Shown: one piece after another, positions 20,101 through 35,100 of the stretch
How positions within the stretch are numbered: position 1 is the stretch's first letter
Layout: each line of letters opens with the position of its first letter
From: Acanthaster planci
Lineage: Eukaryota > Echinodermata > Asteroidea > Valvatida > Acanthasteridae
Reading direction: 5' to 3'
DNA length: 62,000 bases
NCBI RefSeq assembly: GCF_001949145.1
Contig: NW_019091465.1
Location: 1,310,294 to 1,372,293 of the forward strand
The notes under the pieces: generated by a model
Seen by the model: the letters and a program-made list of their open reading frames with translations, nothing else
Told to the model about the DNA's origin: nothing
The model's database searches: none
Made by a program: the position numbers and the translations under genes

Positions 20101-23100
20101 CTCTTTCAAGGACCGGTTGGAGTTGCATCACTACTGCAGTGGCTCTGCTTCCCTTCTATCCTTTATGAATATTCAGAATAATTCAAGTGATTATCTTGAA
20201 AACAAACTTACCTATCCACCCCCCGTTACGGTGTCATTTCTCGCAATCTTCCATTCCTTCAGACATGACGAACTTTGACCCAGTTCAGCTGGGCTCATCG
20301 GTCCTGGAAAACAGTCCAGAAGCAGCAATTGAAGTCCAGCTGAGCCCAGCTTTCCCGTTTTATTTGAAGAAATACGACAGCGTGTTTGTAAGTATCCACA
20401 CCGAGTTTCAGTGCACCCCCAAACGGCAAAAGAAAGACAGATGGTTGTAAGTTCTCCAAGCGGGTTCTTGCACGCGTTCTGCGTGTACGCAAAGACCATA
20501 CTTGAAGGAATAAATTCGTTACGCATACTCAGCGTGCTCTGCGTCAAACGCGCCATTGATCTCCATTACAGACGCGCGCTTATGCGGTAAGTACTAAAAA
20601 AAACACGCCCTCTCTTGTTGCACTCAGAGCGGATATGGATGTCCAGTCGGGCGACTGGCCTTTTTTTTTAAAAAACCCGCGCTTCTACCGAAGTGTGACG
20701 TCACTGTGAACCAGAAAGTGCAGCGCAAACGAATGGAGTACGCGTGCGTGTTGGTTCACTTGTTTGTTCTTGCACTAATGCATTTTACACATAAAGTGGT
20801 GCAAATGACGTATTCACCATTTTACGCGTCGGGCATATTATTTTACGCGTTTTTGACTATAGGCAGGAACGAATGGATTCGGCTTAGACTTCAGCCTCCC
20901 TGGTTCCAGTCAAAGCTTCAACATGTGGTTTCGAACGCTGCTTCAAAATGGTGGGAACCAACGAAACCAAAGACTAAGCCGAATCCACTCGTTTCGTTAA
21001 CGCGTTAGGACTGGTGCAGCTCAAGGGATTTCTAGAGTTTTGCAAACAAGATCAGGGAATTCATGTCGACCCCCCCACACACACACCAAGTACATCCCCC
21101 ATATGATGATTGCCATAAACAACATCGTTATAAAAACTGAAAGTACCAGACCGTAATTTGAAATGTTTCCAGTGGATCAAAAATGCCAAGTTCCAAAAAC
21201 GTTGATAGGCAGATACTGGTCGAAAGGTGGTACGGATGTCAAGTGATGCCCCCCCCCCTTGAGGCATGGCATCCACCATGTGCACCGTGCTGAGATTTAG
21301 TGAAAAACAAAACACAACACAAAGACAATCTTACTAAGCGGGGAACATGTAGTCCTCTCATTCCTTAAAATATATTTTTTTCCTAAAAATAAAGTTAGTA
21401 ATAATTCAATTTTTTTTATTCTGGAAAATGGGTTTCCAATTTGGATAATTTTTCTCCCTGAGTGTTATCGTTGTGCTTGTTTTTAGGTAAACGACGATGG
21501 GATTCTGACGCTTGGCGGACCACTTCCTGCATCCGTGCCTCGTGCTGTTGGGCTCCCGATCCAAGACAGGGTGAGAAAGCGAATGAAATCTCAACATAAC
21601 TCCATTGCTCTCATTACAAAAATCCCTATTAGCAGTACCGTGGAAAACCTGTATTCGACAACTTCTCAAGAGAATGTACGCATATACTCGTGCTCGCGAG
21701 AAACAATTCCATGTTCATGTACCCATACGTGGAACGGACGCAGAAAGTACTCGTCCGCATGGAAATATGTTCTCAAACCGACAGTTGTTCCTGAGCGTTT
21801 TTTTTCCAAATAGTTTTGATCATAATTTCACTTATTTGTTGCGAGCTTCTACTCATGAATACACGGTTGCCGTCCCTATTACACAGTGCCCTGGCAGGAA
21901 TAGCTTACTGCTTCTAGGCTCTCACATCTCACACGTTTACATTCCTAGATAACCCAACTTCCACTTTCCACTCGATGACCGAAGTAGGAAAATGCGGTAA
22001 AGCGGGCCAGAACATTCATCACGCCTTACTTGAGCCTTCCCGAGCACAATATTATACTTACAAACTCGACGCCAGATTCCATTGTTAGGCCAGTCCTTGC
22101 TGCCTAGTCAGAGGAGGGATGATTCAAACATAAGATGGAAAAAATATGAAGCAAACGTGGACGCGAACGCAACAATATTATATTCGCGCAGGGATGCGCG
22201 CAGTAGGCGTCGAATGCCTGTTTGAAAGTTTAGATGCGCGTCCCGCACAAAATAGAAATCTTCAAATGAACACTCGAATAAAAGGACAAATGATCAATCA
22301 CATCCTGTAAATCTCCAAAAAAAGTGTAGTCGGTCATCATAAACCAAGCATGAAAAATTTACAGTTACATAACCTTTGCACTTTCCAAAAATGTCAATTT
22401 CATAATTGCAAATGTTCAACGCATAATTTTAAACCTCAAAAAAGTGGCAGTTTCTCACATGCTGATCCAACGTCAACTTCTCGTGTTTCACGTATTGGAC
22501 GACCGTGCGAACTACCCGTACGTAAGAGACAATACGCACGAAACAATGACGTCAGCAAGAGTCCACTCTTGTTTCGCGATCGCGTTCATGCAGAACGTGT
22601 TTGAAACTAAACCTCTCTATTAACGCTTAGCTTAAACGTAAGCTGGAATGGTCTGTGCGCGTACATGCGTGTTGAGAACATTTACACACTGGGCGCACAC
22701 GCACCTGCTGATGTTGAATACGCAGTTAGGATTTTCCAACAAAGATGGCGTCCTGCGAGAGAGATATTTACGTCAAGCATTTTGCTCCCAGTTCTGGAAG
22801 CAAAGGTTAAAGACAAGGCAAAGCGCACGAACAGTTTTGTTTGAGCATACTTGGCGAGCTGGATTTAGGTCATGCCTAAATTTACTTGACAACGCCGGCA
22901 CTGTATCACATGTCTGCAGGGAGTGGTTATCCACTTTCTATAGTGGCCCCCAAAGTCAAATTCATAATAGGGCAGTATAGCTCCCAATGGTAGGCCAATC
23001 ACTCTAAGGAAACATGTTCACGCGCCCTTTAAGAGCTACCGATCTCTGATCTTTACAACCTTATGAAGCGCTCGAATGAAAAGACTTCCCTTGGGAGAAA

Positions 23101-26100
23101 AACAACTTTGGGGGAAATCGCAATTTGGTTAAAGGGCATAAACAAATTAGTTTGGCCTATCCGGCGTCCCAACCTTATGTTCATAAACCTGTACAGGTGC
23201 GCACCTCAGAACATGGACACATGAAAGAACATCTGTTTTTCATGTTCATGGTAGTTCGTCTTTTATTTAAAACTAAAATATGTGTGTTTATACTCATCTA
23301 TACGAGCGAGTTATATTATAAAAACATAAAGAAACACGATGCCTTGACCTCTGTAGAAACTAAGCCGATTCAATCCTACCTAACCAAACTCAATTAACCC
23401 AACCTAACCCCATCAACCCATTACAACTATCCAAAACGAAACAAATAGACCACGACCTTCGTAAAACAAAGCCGAACCTACTCCCACAAAACTCAGTCTA
23501 ACCCAATCGAACCCAATCAAACCCAACCAACACCCAAAAAACAGTCCAAACGCAGCCCAAACCAATCTATCCCATGCCAACCTACACCCAAACAACAAAT
23601 TCCAATCGCACACACCTTTGACTCACTTCGATGCGGACTGCTATTCAAACATTACCCTGTTGGTTTTCATGCTCTGCATGTAGAACTTCAACGATATAGC
23701 GGATCTCCCCGAGGAGCAGCTTGTCGCCATTGCCCCACTCTGGAACGAGGTTCAGCTTGACCACGCCTCAAGCACAGGCACCGTCTACTATCGGGCCGGT
23801 CTGACCAGGACGAGTCCGGCTGTAATCGACGCAGAAGCCATCGTCAAGTCCTGCTACATAGACCAGGCCAGCTTCACAGCCACATCCGGTATGGTGGTTA
23901 CGTGGGATCAGGTGTCCAACGCTGCCAACGAGGTAGGCCTGCATGGCGTAGTAGGCTGACATCAAGTTGGTTGACCCTCAGTGGCGGAGAAGTCTTTGTT
24001 GCTAGCCATTTAAAAGTAAAGATAGTGTGCACGAACACAATTGTACTCATTGTGGCATTTTGTTCGTAATCTGCGTTTACATTCCATAGTAGTGCATTAC
24101 CTTTGTTGACTGAAGATATGGATCTCAATTGTACGGCTTTTCCCTGTAAATTTAATAGCTTCATCATACAGCTGCATCGTGAAACAAATACTGAATTTTC
24201 TTACCAAAATATTTTATTCAACTTTTTTTAAAGATTGGCTCTCCGATTTTAAGCCATCACACTGCATTCTACTTGTTTTGGTATTTTCCTTTTGGTGCAG
24301 TTTGTAAGGGCGATGTTGAAAAAGAAAAGATGCATCCGTGAGCGTAACATTCAAGGCAGACGTATATTAATAAGCACCGTATGCTCAGTGCTTGTCCGAG
24401 AGCTTGCGAAAAAAANNNNNNNNNNNNNNNNNNNNNNNNNNNNNNNNNNNNNNNNNNNNAAATACATCTTGAAAATTCAACGCAGACTTTGTCAGGCTGG
24501 AATCAATGTGCCAAATCCTGAGGAAAATAATCTTGCGCTTGCTCCGCAAAATGATGTGACAGATGCCTTTCATTGGTGTTGAGGCCTTTTTTTTGTTGTA
24601 ACTAAATTGGTACCTCAAGCCAGTGCATTTCATGGTTGGCTATTTTGTTGACGGTCCGGTTACCATTTCTTAATCACAAGGAGAAAGTGGATATAGTACG
24701 CGACAGTCAAGCGAGAGACATCTTCCCTGTTAACAGATAATCGACGAAATTGAACATGATTCCTTTCTGCCGCCTATCTTCGGAGTCAGTAACGTTTAGC
24801 GTTTCTGTATTATTTCCTGCTTGACATCTGTTCGCGGCTCTTTACGATGATATGGACGCCATAGGCTTTATAAACGTTCTGGTATATTGATTGCGTTGGC
24901 AATGAGATACGATTGTGAAAATAGGATTATGTTAATGATGATATTCTGCCAAGGAAGTGTTGGCTTATAGGCGACATTGGCGATTATGGCACGAAAATAA
25001 TCTTTGTTTCCCTTTGTCTTCTTTTCCACAGAAAAACAGCTTCCAAGCAATTTTGGTCTACGATTCGTATCGCTCCTTCGTCATCTTCTACTTCCAGGAT
25101 CTAACTTACCTGGACCAAAACCTTCCAGGACTTACTCAGGTGAGATCTGAATTTCGAGCCCTAAAAATGCTGCTGTGGACAGCGCCTTGGACTGGGTGAC
25201 CTTTTGGACACTTGGTGGCAGCAAATACAACCGTCGTTTCTTTAGAGTTGGCTAGACCGACCCCCATCCCAGTAATAACTTGTACAGGGTGTGGTGGCAA
25301 GATATCAGAAGGCAGTCCTGAATTGCCTTTACATGTACCACTGCCGCAATTAGCACAGATTTTGTTAACTTTGTCAGAGAAGCGTTCGTCCCAGACAAGG
25401 CCTCGCCAATGCGTGATAGAAAATGTTGGGATGTTCTACACTGCAAAAACACCCACGTGGTTATCATAGGACTACACCAACACTTTTCATTGGTGTTAAA
25501 AATGCTGGCGTTACTTGGTGTTACTTTTAACATTCTCCAGTGCATTGTAACACTTATAGGTGTGCAAAGTAACACCAGTGGTGTTAAAGTAACACCCTTT
25601 GATGTGGTCATCTGAGAACACTACAGAGGGTTGATTCTAACACCGGAGTTTTTACGGTGTACTCGGCAACACTGTTCCTTTCTCTTTACTGGCAGATGGG
25701 CTTCAACGGGGGTGATCTCTGGGGTGGGTTGTCCTACCCATTCGAGTTTTCAAGTTTCGGAAGCCTGAAAGACGGAACCAACTGCGACGCTGCTGGGATA
25801 CAGGGAGTCTACGTGTTCCGGACGGACACGGAGTTCATGACAAGTCCCGGCTGTGAAATCTCGAGTGAGCTTGTTGACCGTTACCAAGCACGCCGTGATG
25901 CGTGCGTGGTAACAGGTTGATAGTGTTAACAGTTAACAGTGTTTGAGGTTGCAGGCCAGTACATAGCCACCCTAGACAACGATGATAAATGCCCTTACTC
26001 CAAAAAATCAGGAAAACTTACCGACTCACAGGCCTCTCACATGTTTCAGACATACATCAAATTGAGGCATGCTTCCTCATCTTTTATTTGCTAATAGTGG

Positions 26101-29100
26101 GTTAAAGATTTACCCATGAAGTTTGAACACATATCTATCGTCAGATAATCAAAACTAAAATAGTTGAGATGGCCATCAGCATTTTGAAAACTGATACTTT
26201 CACTTTGTGACAATATTAAATCATATATGGCTCTGTTTTGTCCTAAATGTTGGCAATATTTGTATGCAGTTCGAATTCGTTGGTGGCTTTCACCCTTCTT
26301 TATCACCAAACAGTTCGGTCTAGGAATTTGAGGACGTTGAAATTGTGACCCGGTCCCTACAGGCAGTTTGAGGCCTTTTGTTACTGGTCTGCAACCTCTA
26401 AACCGTGTCCAAATCTCCTTTCTAGAGCTAGCTCTAAGTCGTCGTCTGTCTCCAATATGGGCGGCCACGTGCCGACAATAGACGTAGCCGTGTAGCTCTA
26501 GAAGCCCGTCTGGAGTCGGCATGACATCGATTGGAAATTTGTGGCATTTTCCAAACCCCGGTGCTCTCTCAAGGTTTGGCCTGATTGCTTACAAAAGAGT
26601 GGTAAACAGTGCCGTGATGTACAGGGAAAATGATATGGGCCGCACGCTACTAAAAATTACACAGATGTCAACTTATAGAGTTGAAAGAAGAGGAAGGGAA
26701 GATGAAAGAAATATTATTAAGAAAAATATCCTTTTTCCGCCATAGATCTTCCAGTCCGCGATATATTTATTGACGAAAATACTAGCAATGCCGCTGGCAA
26801 TGATTGAGAACAGTCTATTTTTATCAGAGATGACCTGAAGTTTATGGGGCCCGGATTCTAGGTTATCCGACGCAGGACTTATTAGGAGACCCTCTGACAT
26901 GTCCACTCCCTATGATCATTTCCATTTACTTAGAAAGTTATTATGCCTGGCAAGTGTCGCCGGACTCTGGTCCCATGATAGGCGGCAACAGGATTTACAT
27001 CCGGCCAATCTGCAACCTCGGATTCACTCAGGCGACCTGCGTCTTCAAGCAAGGGGACACGGTGCTGCAGGTGGCCCGGGACCAGCAGATCGTCGGCCAG
27101 TCGCTGGTCTGCATCCCCGAACCGTTCTTCGTGACCGGTGACGTGTCCATCCTTCTCTACACGCTTAGTGGCGACGTAACAGTTCCTGGGGACGCGGTGT
27201 ACACAGTAAAGTACACAGTCGGTAAGTCTTTCCATGTCGAGCTCCCCCTTGCAGTCCGCACAGTTCCTTCCTCGTCTTTGGGTCATTATGTCGAGGGGGG
27301 ACACACTCTCTTTTTCTTTACAATCCATCCAGTATAATTTTCCAACTTCTGAATTCGATTTTATTCCATGCTTTCCAGTGATAAGCAGTCAACCTCCAGG
27401 AACTTTATCATCATACGCCCCTGCCCCGTGATTTGCTGTTGTCACATGACCAGCTGTTGTAGAATGAGTTTTGTTTTCTGCCTAACCTACCCGGTTCGTA
27501 AGTGTAACGTCATTTCAGTTGAAACCACGCCCACTACACCAAAAGTTAATGGATATGATGGAACCACGCGCGACTTTAGCATTCGTCCAATGGGGGCCTG
27601 CAATCAGTGGTACGTCCGCGTGCATGACAAAGTCACTTACGAACCGGAGAGGAGTATCCTAAAAGGTCGTAATCACAGTAGAAGTGAATCCCGATGGCCA
27701 CAATTGCATACTGCTCAGTGTGATAATTCAGGCGAGGTTAATGGCTGATGTGGCTGGATGTTACTTACAGGATGCCCTTTCTCGGGCCGATTGTCCCTCG
27801 CTACACTCCCATCCTCAGCACTCATGTAAAGTGCTAAGTCAACACGGCTGTAAGGTATTTGGGCTTGATTCAACTGCACCTCCCTAGCCAGTCTCTGGGA
27901 CTCGGAAGAGGAATTGGTCCGAGTTCTGGTACTATCCGGCACCAAATTATTTCGGGATGCAGTGTTTTGTGGGGGGGCGGATTACACATGTTTTTAATTT
28001 CTTTGCGTGACTTTTTCTAATGCATTTCTGAGAAGCGTTTTATGTGCTTTGGGAAGGAAGAGAAATGAAAGTATCCCCAAATTCGCATTTTTCGCATTGT
28101 ATTTCTGAAACATTTGCCCGCCCTTATTGGGGGAGTGGGCACGCGTCCATTCCGCACCGTCCTTGGAACCGCCAATGCAGAGACGCAGAAGGCCAAACAA
28201 AAATAACAGTATATAGGAAAATGTGATAAAGCGGACCAGATATACTGTTTTTATAATGTCTTTGAGACGGTGAAATCAATAAATTATCCCATCTTAATGT
28301 CGGATATTTCTCCACAGAGCATCCAGACGATACGGTGGTTACTGTCACTCGGGTATCACCGACGAGCGAGGCGTGGCGGATGGCCGGGACTCGCCTAACC
28401 ATCAACTGGGAGGCCAATCTTCTGGAAGCGCCCACGTCGGCGCCGGCTACCCTGGCGCCCGGGGCCGACAACCTGCGCATCTCGATCCTGCAGTTCGACG
28501 TGGCGCCAGCCTGGGAGGACATCTACGATCTCGGGATGGACGTCCCCAATACCGGGTCCTTCTCGTTCACGCCGGAGCCGCTGGAGAACGTCACCCAGGA
28601 GAACGCGTGGGGGGTGATCCGGGTACAGCGCATGGACGGGTGAATTATATGCATTCTTTGAAAATCAAAAATCAGTGTTTAAATAGGGAACGTTCGTTAC
28701 TTTACAGTTATGTTTCCGGGGATGTGACATGCGTGGCAATTTGGAAGAAGGCTGATAGGCCACTTAAAATGCCGATGGACGTGCCCCACCTAAGATGCTG
28801 GTGACCCCTTTGTGCCCCCACCAGTAAAATCCTAGCAAGGCCACGTGGTAAAGGCATGTTAAAGGCTCCTGTATTCCACAGGTCGTCTTTCAGTCCAGGC
28901 ACCACCACGAATTTCATAGCACTAGAGCTTCGTAATCATGTCGATGCTCTGGGTAATTTATGCACCCTATATAGCTAGTCTGAAACTACCCCAAAGAAAG
29001 ATTGCGACAGGTGCTTTCAAACTGTGTGTGGTATATTCGTGTGCTTTTAGCTTGATTTTTGTAGACTCAAGATGTTCGAAGGTCTCAGTCCATAGGGTCT

Positions 29101-32100
29101 CTTGTGCCTGTCGGATATTCCGGCCCTGGTCTTTTCTCATTATGCCCGTGCTTAGGCCGTGTGCGAAACGGGCTTCCAGAGCTACGGCAAGGTCTATTGT
29201 CTATGTATCTTCACGCATTTCGAATGGAGCGAAGACCTAGACCTAGCTCTAGACAACAGTATCTGTTTTTCGTCATTTTGCACAGGTACCCAGTGACTGT
29301 TTACAGTGATGTCCACATGCTGGGTTATCTGCTCCACCAGCAGTATCAGAATAACCCACAACAGTGGGCCAGTGACGAGTGTACGAGGTAGGGCAAGGTG
29401 GAAAGCAAGGATAAGTAAAGTGCCGAAAAATGGAGAACTTGGTCCAAAAGGTGTTATCATGTAGGTGCCATTCGAGTGTGCACGATAATTGCATAGGCGC
29501 TAGCGCAGGCATACCAGGTTTGGGTGCCTGTCGCGGCGTCTGCTCACATTAACCTGCACTGCGCAGGCGTAGTCCAACCCAAATGGCGCCTCTGCGATTA
29601 CAGTGTTTTACGCTTATTCACGGTGAAGTTCTCCATCTTGTGCCGCTACGCGTTGCTGTACGGTCGTTGGTGGAAAGCACTCACGAGTCTCTTCTCCCAA
29701 ATGGTCGTCAGCCCTCAAAAGAATTGGTAAACATCCTATGAATGGGAGACTCTTCAGACGTTTGGTGACGACAAACATGTCGGTCACGGAACAGGTGCGC
29801 TTTTTTGTTTCAAATGTAAAAATAAACTTCGAACACAATGGTATTTCTTTAACACCCCTGTATCGATGATATGGTATGTTTCTCACGCTAGAAGTCGTAA
29901 ATGATTTCCTCCTGGGGTACAGCCAGCGGTGTTTTATCAACCGTTCAAGACCGACTATGTGACGGGTTCTCGACCCATGGGAAGAGTTAAACTTTACACA
30001 TGCCTTCATGCATGTCAGTCCGCCTGTGTCACATGAGTCACTGGAGACGTTTACATTTTGTCTGACCTGTACGCGTTTCGACAGAACGATTTATTGCTGT
30101 ATGTCCGATTTTCATAAAACTTGTGTCCCTCTAATGATTTTTTTGTAAGAACTTTTTTTGCCAACGAATTCCACCCCGGCTGTTTTCAGGCTTTTTTAAA
30201 GGCTGCTCGGCGGTTGTACACATTGGGTTTTGACATTGGAAATATGAAGATTCTTCCCTTTCCCACACAGATGGGACGCTCAGGAGGACCTGTCCAACGA
30301 CAACAATGGCGTACCGTCCTTTCTGTCCAGTGTACCGGCGTGTCCCTGCACGCTGCAGCAGGCCCGGCTGGACCCCAGCCGCTTCTTGGAGCAGCGGGGC
30401 GGCTGCGCGGTGAACGCCAACGCCCAATCCTGCACGCGGGAGGGGGCCAGCAACCGAATCTGCTTCCTCAGCACCTACTCAGCGTGAGTAGCGACAGCAG
30501 GAACACCGGTGGGGCAATGCTCCGGTCCGCCTCGAGCTTCGTCCCCTACAAATAAACCGCCTCAAAGCCCTTCGTGTTGGAAAGAAATAAAAATACTTCA
30601 TATCTGAATCGACAGCATGTTGTTCAATGTTCCAGCGCCGATAAAAGTTTTTCCTTGAAAGTTAAAAGTAACTTGTAGGTCGCATATCAAATTTGGGTGT
30701 ATCTTTCCATGATGCAAAAAAAAAAGAAAAAATGAACATCAGTTACAAAATCATCGAGTAAAAGTATTCAAGTCACAAGAAGGGATGTGATTAGAAAGGC
30801 GAGTAGTAATTATCAGAGGTGAACCAACTCATTTTATCATCACAAGTGGGCGTGCTTTCGCTATGTTTGCGACTGCATGTTGATATGACTAATCTCAATA
30901 ATAATTGGAGAAACCGACCTCAAGATAAAATCCGTTTGGGAGCTAAAACAGTCCAACCATCATAACACTTCCGTAGATATGGTGCTGAATGTTGCTACGA
31001 CGTCACCAACAACAACCTGGTCTTCTCGCTGGACGACCCGACGGGTGGCTCCTCGGACAAGGCGGCTCTGCTCGGCCTGTCTCCGTACAATCAGGCCGGC
31101 TCTATCCCCTTCCTTTCCCACTGGGGCGTGGATGTCATGCCATACCATCTGTGCTGCCGCTGGTCTGGACCCGAGCAGTGCCGGCGGTACTTGGAGAACC
31201 GACGGTCGAAAGGCTGCGCCGAGTACCCACACCGAGATTCGGGTAAGTCCGGGTTGCTGTTTAGAGATGTGAAGGGTCAGGCGAAGGTGAAGTCAGGCAA
31301 ATAGGTGTACATGAGCATGACAGTGATGTAGTGCCTAGATTCTGAGCCTTGGCCTTAGGGCTTGATTTTAGGGCCCTGGCATTAACCTTGGCCTTGAGGA
31401 CCAAACCCTTTCCTCCAGTACTTAGTCTGGGCCGTATCTTACAACATAGTAGAAAGCAATGCTTCAATCCCGCTGATGACACACTACAGATGCCGTGCCT
31501 TTCGCTTTTGCCTGAGTGCATATTACAGTCAAAAAACTTATTACTCAATTTGATCTGTTGACATTTTTTAATTAGCATTGATCTTCGGCGATCCCCACTT
31601 CATCACCTTTGACCAAAGGCGCTTCACCTTCAACGGCATCGGGGAGTACCGGGTGATGGAGGTGTCGGGCTCGGACTTCAAGCTGTACGGAAGGACCACG
31701 GTGGCGACGGACAGCAGACGCGATGATGCCATGGGTGAGCGCCTTCATAGGTCTATCACGCCTACCGGAATAACTGTTTTTTTTTCTCCAATATGAAACT
31801 CGCAAAAATCGCTTAGCATAAGTTTGTACGAAGGCATAAATACCACAGCTACGACAATTGACCTGCCACTTCGCTGACAGTTTATATTGCAGGGCAGCGG
31901 GCCTCCATTCTTCAAAGACCGGTTCACATTTACTCCGACTCAGTTACCCGTGTCAAAAATATTGCCCATGGCATAGTCTCGACAGTTAGTGGTGATTTCA
32001 GACAAAACCTGTCTCTTTGTCGCACCAGCGTAGAGGGCCCAGCTGCTTCAAGCCAACAGGCCTCGTCGAGTGGGCTCGCGTTTGTCAAGACGCAACAAAT

Positions 32101-35100
32101 GATGTTGTCATGAACTCCGGTAAAATTGATATGCCATCAAAAAGAACGACGAAGAGCAAATTGGATATTCATACTGAGTTTGACTCGTTAGGCACGGTTC
32201 AGACCTTATTACGTTCGTGTTTCATTTTTATCCCAGTTGGTTGAAGGAAATAAATGTGATGTCCTTTAAGTGCTGAAGCAAAATGTCAAGTACATAAGGG
32301 GTAAAGAACCAAAAAAGTGGGTTCCGTATTCTAACAGTGTCGTCCTTAGCTCAAAATTAGACAATGTCTGCATCAGAAAAATCACTGCTTTCAATATGCA
32401 CGGGTGCATGTGGTTATTGACCACCACACGAGCAATGTGCAATTTTTTGAAACATAGTTCACTCACAATTGATTCAGTCAGCCTCTCAGTTCTTTATTTC
32501 TTTTCAACTAAATTTTCTAGCTGATAGCTTGTTGCTTGAGTCGTTAATGATATTGCTGATCGACCCCAATCCCTCCAAAACAACCCCCCCAAAAAAAATA
32601 TTCCACATGTGCCTTTATGAGCGCAAAATAAGTGTAAGCTTACCGAACTGATTGTCGATTCTTGTGCTGTGCCCACATTTTTTTTTCTAGGGCTAGGTCT
32701 GAGTCTCAGCCGGTTTAACATAATATGGGCGCGTGCTGGCCATAAGACACAGCCGTTTCTCTATAGACTCTGGAATAGAGTCTTGGTCACAACCTTTGAC
32801 CACTATTGAACACTTCTCTTCTCACAGTTGCGAGCTTCCTGAACGCCGTCGCCATGCAGGAAACCGGAAGTGACGTGGTCCACGTCGAGCTGGGTTACCA
32901 GAGGCCGCTGAACATCTACTATGACCAGGGCAATGGCTTCAGACAACCCGACATGTTCTTGAACGGCAACGCCTATGACCCACTGTTCCTCAAAGGTAGC
33001 AAACCTTAATCCAAAAACCCACTCAAAATCTATCCAAAAGTAAATCCCACACTTGATACGATTTCTCTCCACCTCAAAATGCAATGTTAATTTGTAAAGG
33101 CGTCAATTCTGGTGAAGTAAACCTGACTGATTCTGGGCACTGTGATTGCTTTCCTCGCTGAAAGAACCGTATTAAAAAGAAACTTTATGCATTTCCCTCC
33201 CGTTATCATGAATCGTTCAAGGGTCATTTAAGATTCAAACTTTGTTTTAAAAATCTAAGAGATGAAATCTTCAGCTTTGTGGCTAGTGCTATTGACGTCA
33301 TTTTCGTTGTAATGTGCGCAGGGGTCACGGTGCATTTCAGTTCAGACTTCAGGCAGATTCTAGTCGCCTTCCAAAGCTCAAAAGTAGTGGTGGTGGTTCA
33401 GGCTTTCACCTACGGCATCTCCGCCGAGGTCATCGCGGTCAATGCGGTAAGTGTCAAACTGCGAGGAGGCGTTGGTTACACGCCAGTGAGAATGACTACC
33501 ACGTGATAGAGACAGTGAGCGTATATGCCATAAAATAAGTGAAAACACGGACAAGCCACCCGGCTTAAGCTTAGAGTTGAACGAGACTTGCAAACACCAT
33601 AATTCCTGTCACAAGCAGTGTTGTAGTTGAGTGCCTCGAAGGTCTCTGCATTGCAAGTCATAAGCTTTGTCACAAACAAAAGCACTGTGGCAGAAGCAAT
33701 CTTTTGTCAATGTTTCCCTGGTACTCACGACTGGCTTTGCGAAAGAACTTGGGGATGATCTTGTGAAGAGACCAGTGATGTGCTCGACTCGACTCTGGTC
33801 TCAATACATGCAGGCCTTTATGTCGTGAAGTTAACAGAAATAAACAAAATTTTAAATAAATCTTAAAACTTGTAAAGTATTAAACTTTCGTTTTTTTATA
33901 TTAATGTGAAGAGACCTTTTGCACTGGGATGTTCTTGTAATTGGAACAGAAGTGTTCCACAAGATGGTTACCTACTAGCTTACACATGAATGGGATTAAG
34001 ACTTCATCTTAATCATAAGAGAGACGAACCGGTATTCCAGCAGAAAAATAGAATGTGCCGTAGGTCGCACGGGATAATAAGTACGCGCTTCAGAGGCCCA
34101 GGTGCACTGAGCAAGCGTAAACAGGCGTGACGTCAGCTGTTTTTTTGTCCCGGATGACATGGCTTCGTTAAAGTGTCGAACCGGCTATCTGGGCGAACTT
34201 TCGAAGACAGCTTTCAGAGTTTGCTTGTGAATTTCCCTTGCCTTGGTGAAGCCTTCTCGGATATTGCAAATCAATTTATAGTCCGTCCCTTTTGTTAAAT
34301 TACTGGAAGGTCGGAAAAAGCAATTTTCTACAATAAAACGGAGTGGCTTGGGAATGTGTTTGGTTACTGTTCATCTTTTTGCCTTGTATTCAGGACTTCC
34401 CCGGAACCGCTGCGGTCACGGGTCTGCTGGGTGACATGAATGGCGACCCCAACGATGATATCAAGGGGACGAACGGTGCACTCTATGAAGGAAATGATCC
34501 AGAGACACTGTTTGCGGTGGTGAAAGAATGTAAATTTTATTTTTGTATTGGGGATGGGCACTGAAGTCTCCAAGTCTTTTACCAGTCATGTCCACAAATA
34601 CCACAGTACGCTATCTTTCAAAAAGAAACTTTGGTATGCTAGCACTTCCTTGTGACGTGCACGCGCACTAAGTCAGCCGGAGCCTACAACAGAGGGCAAG
34701 TTCGAGCGATGACTGTAGTTAACTACAGTTCGACGAAACACCACCCGAACGATGGATGGTTTGAACTACATATGCAGTCGACCATATTGGACCAGGCACT
34801 GGAGTATGGTCACACCGTAGCTAGTTATCAATGCCGATTTCATTTGTCATTACAGAGGAAATCATTCACATGAAAATAACAGTAGGAGATTCAATGACCA
34901 TGTGCGAATCAGAGCCAACGGTGACGATGAGATTTCAAACAATTGACCACGAGGGTCGTTCGAGTGTAACAGAATTGCTCGTGCGCATTATTAAAAAGTA
35001 ATTGACTACTGGTAGAAGTACAGTTCGCGCTCGAACTTGCTCGTGGCAGAGACGTGTACGTTGTTTCTTACGATCGAGGAGTGCAAGGTGTAATCTAATT

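Larger units (their letters stand above)
25865..30976 (+). other. Introns 6-10 of Mesh-like A
   Basis: The non-exon parts (25865-26933, 27222-28317, 28640-29285, 29388-30270, 30484-30976) show no repeats or RNA genes I recognise. A 143-codon minus-strand frame at 26091-26522 has no domain character. Confidence 0.45.

Noticed and set aside
26091-26522. 143-codon reading frame on the minus strand
   Set aside because: Lies within intron 6 of Mesh-like A, low-complexity-free but with no recognisable motif or splice structure.
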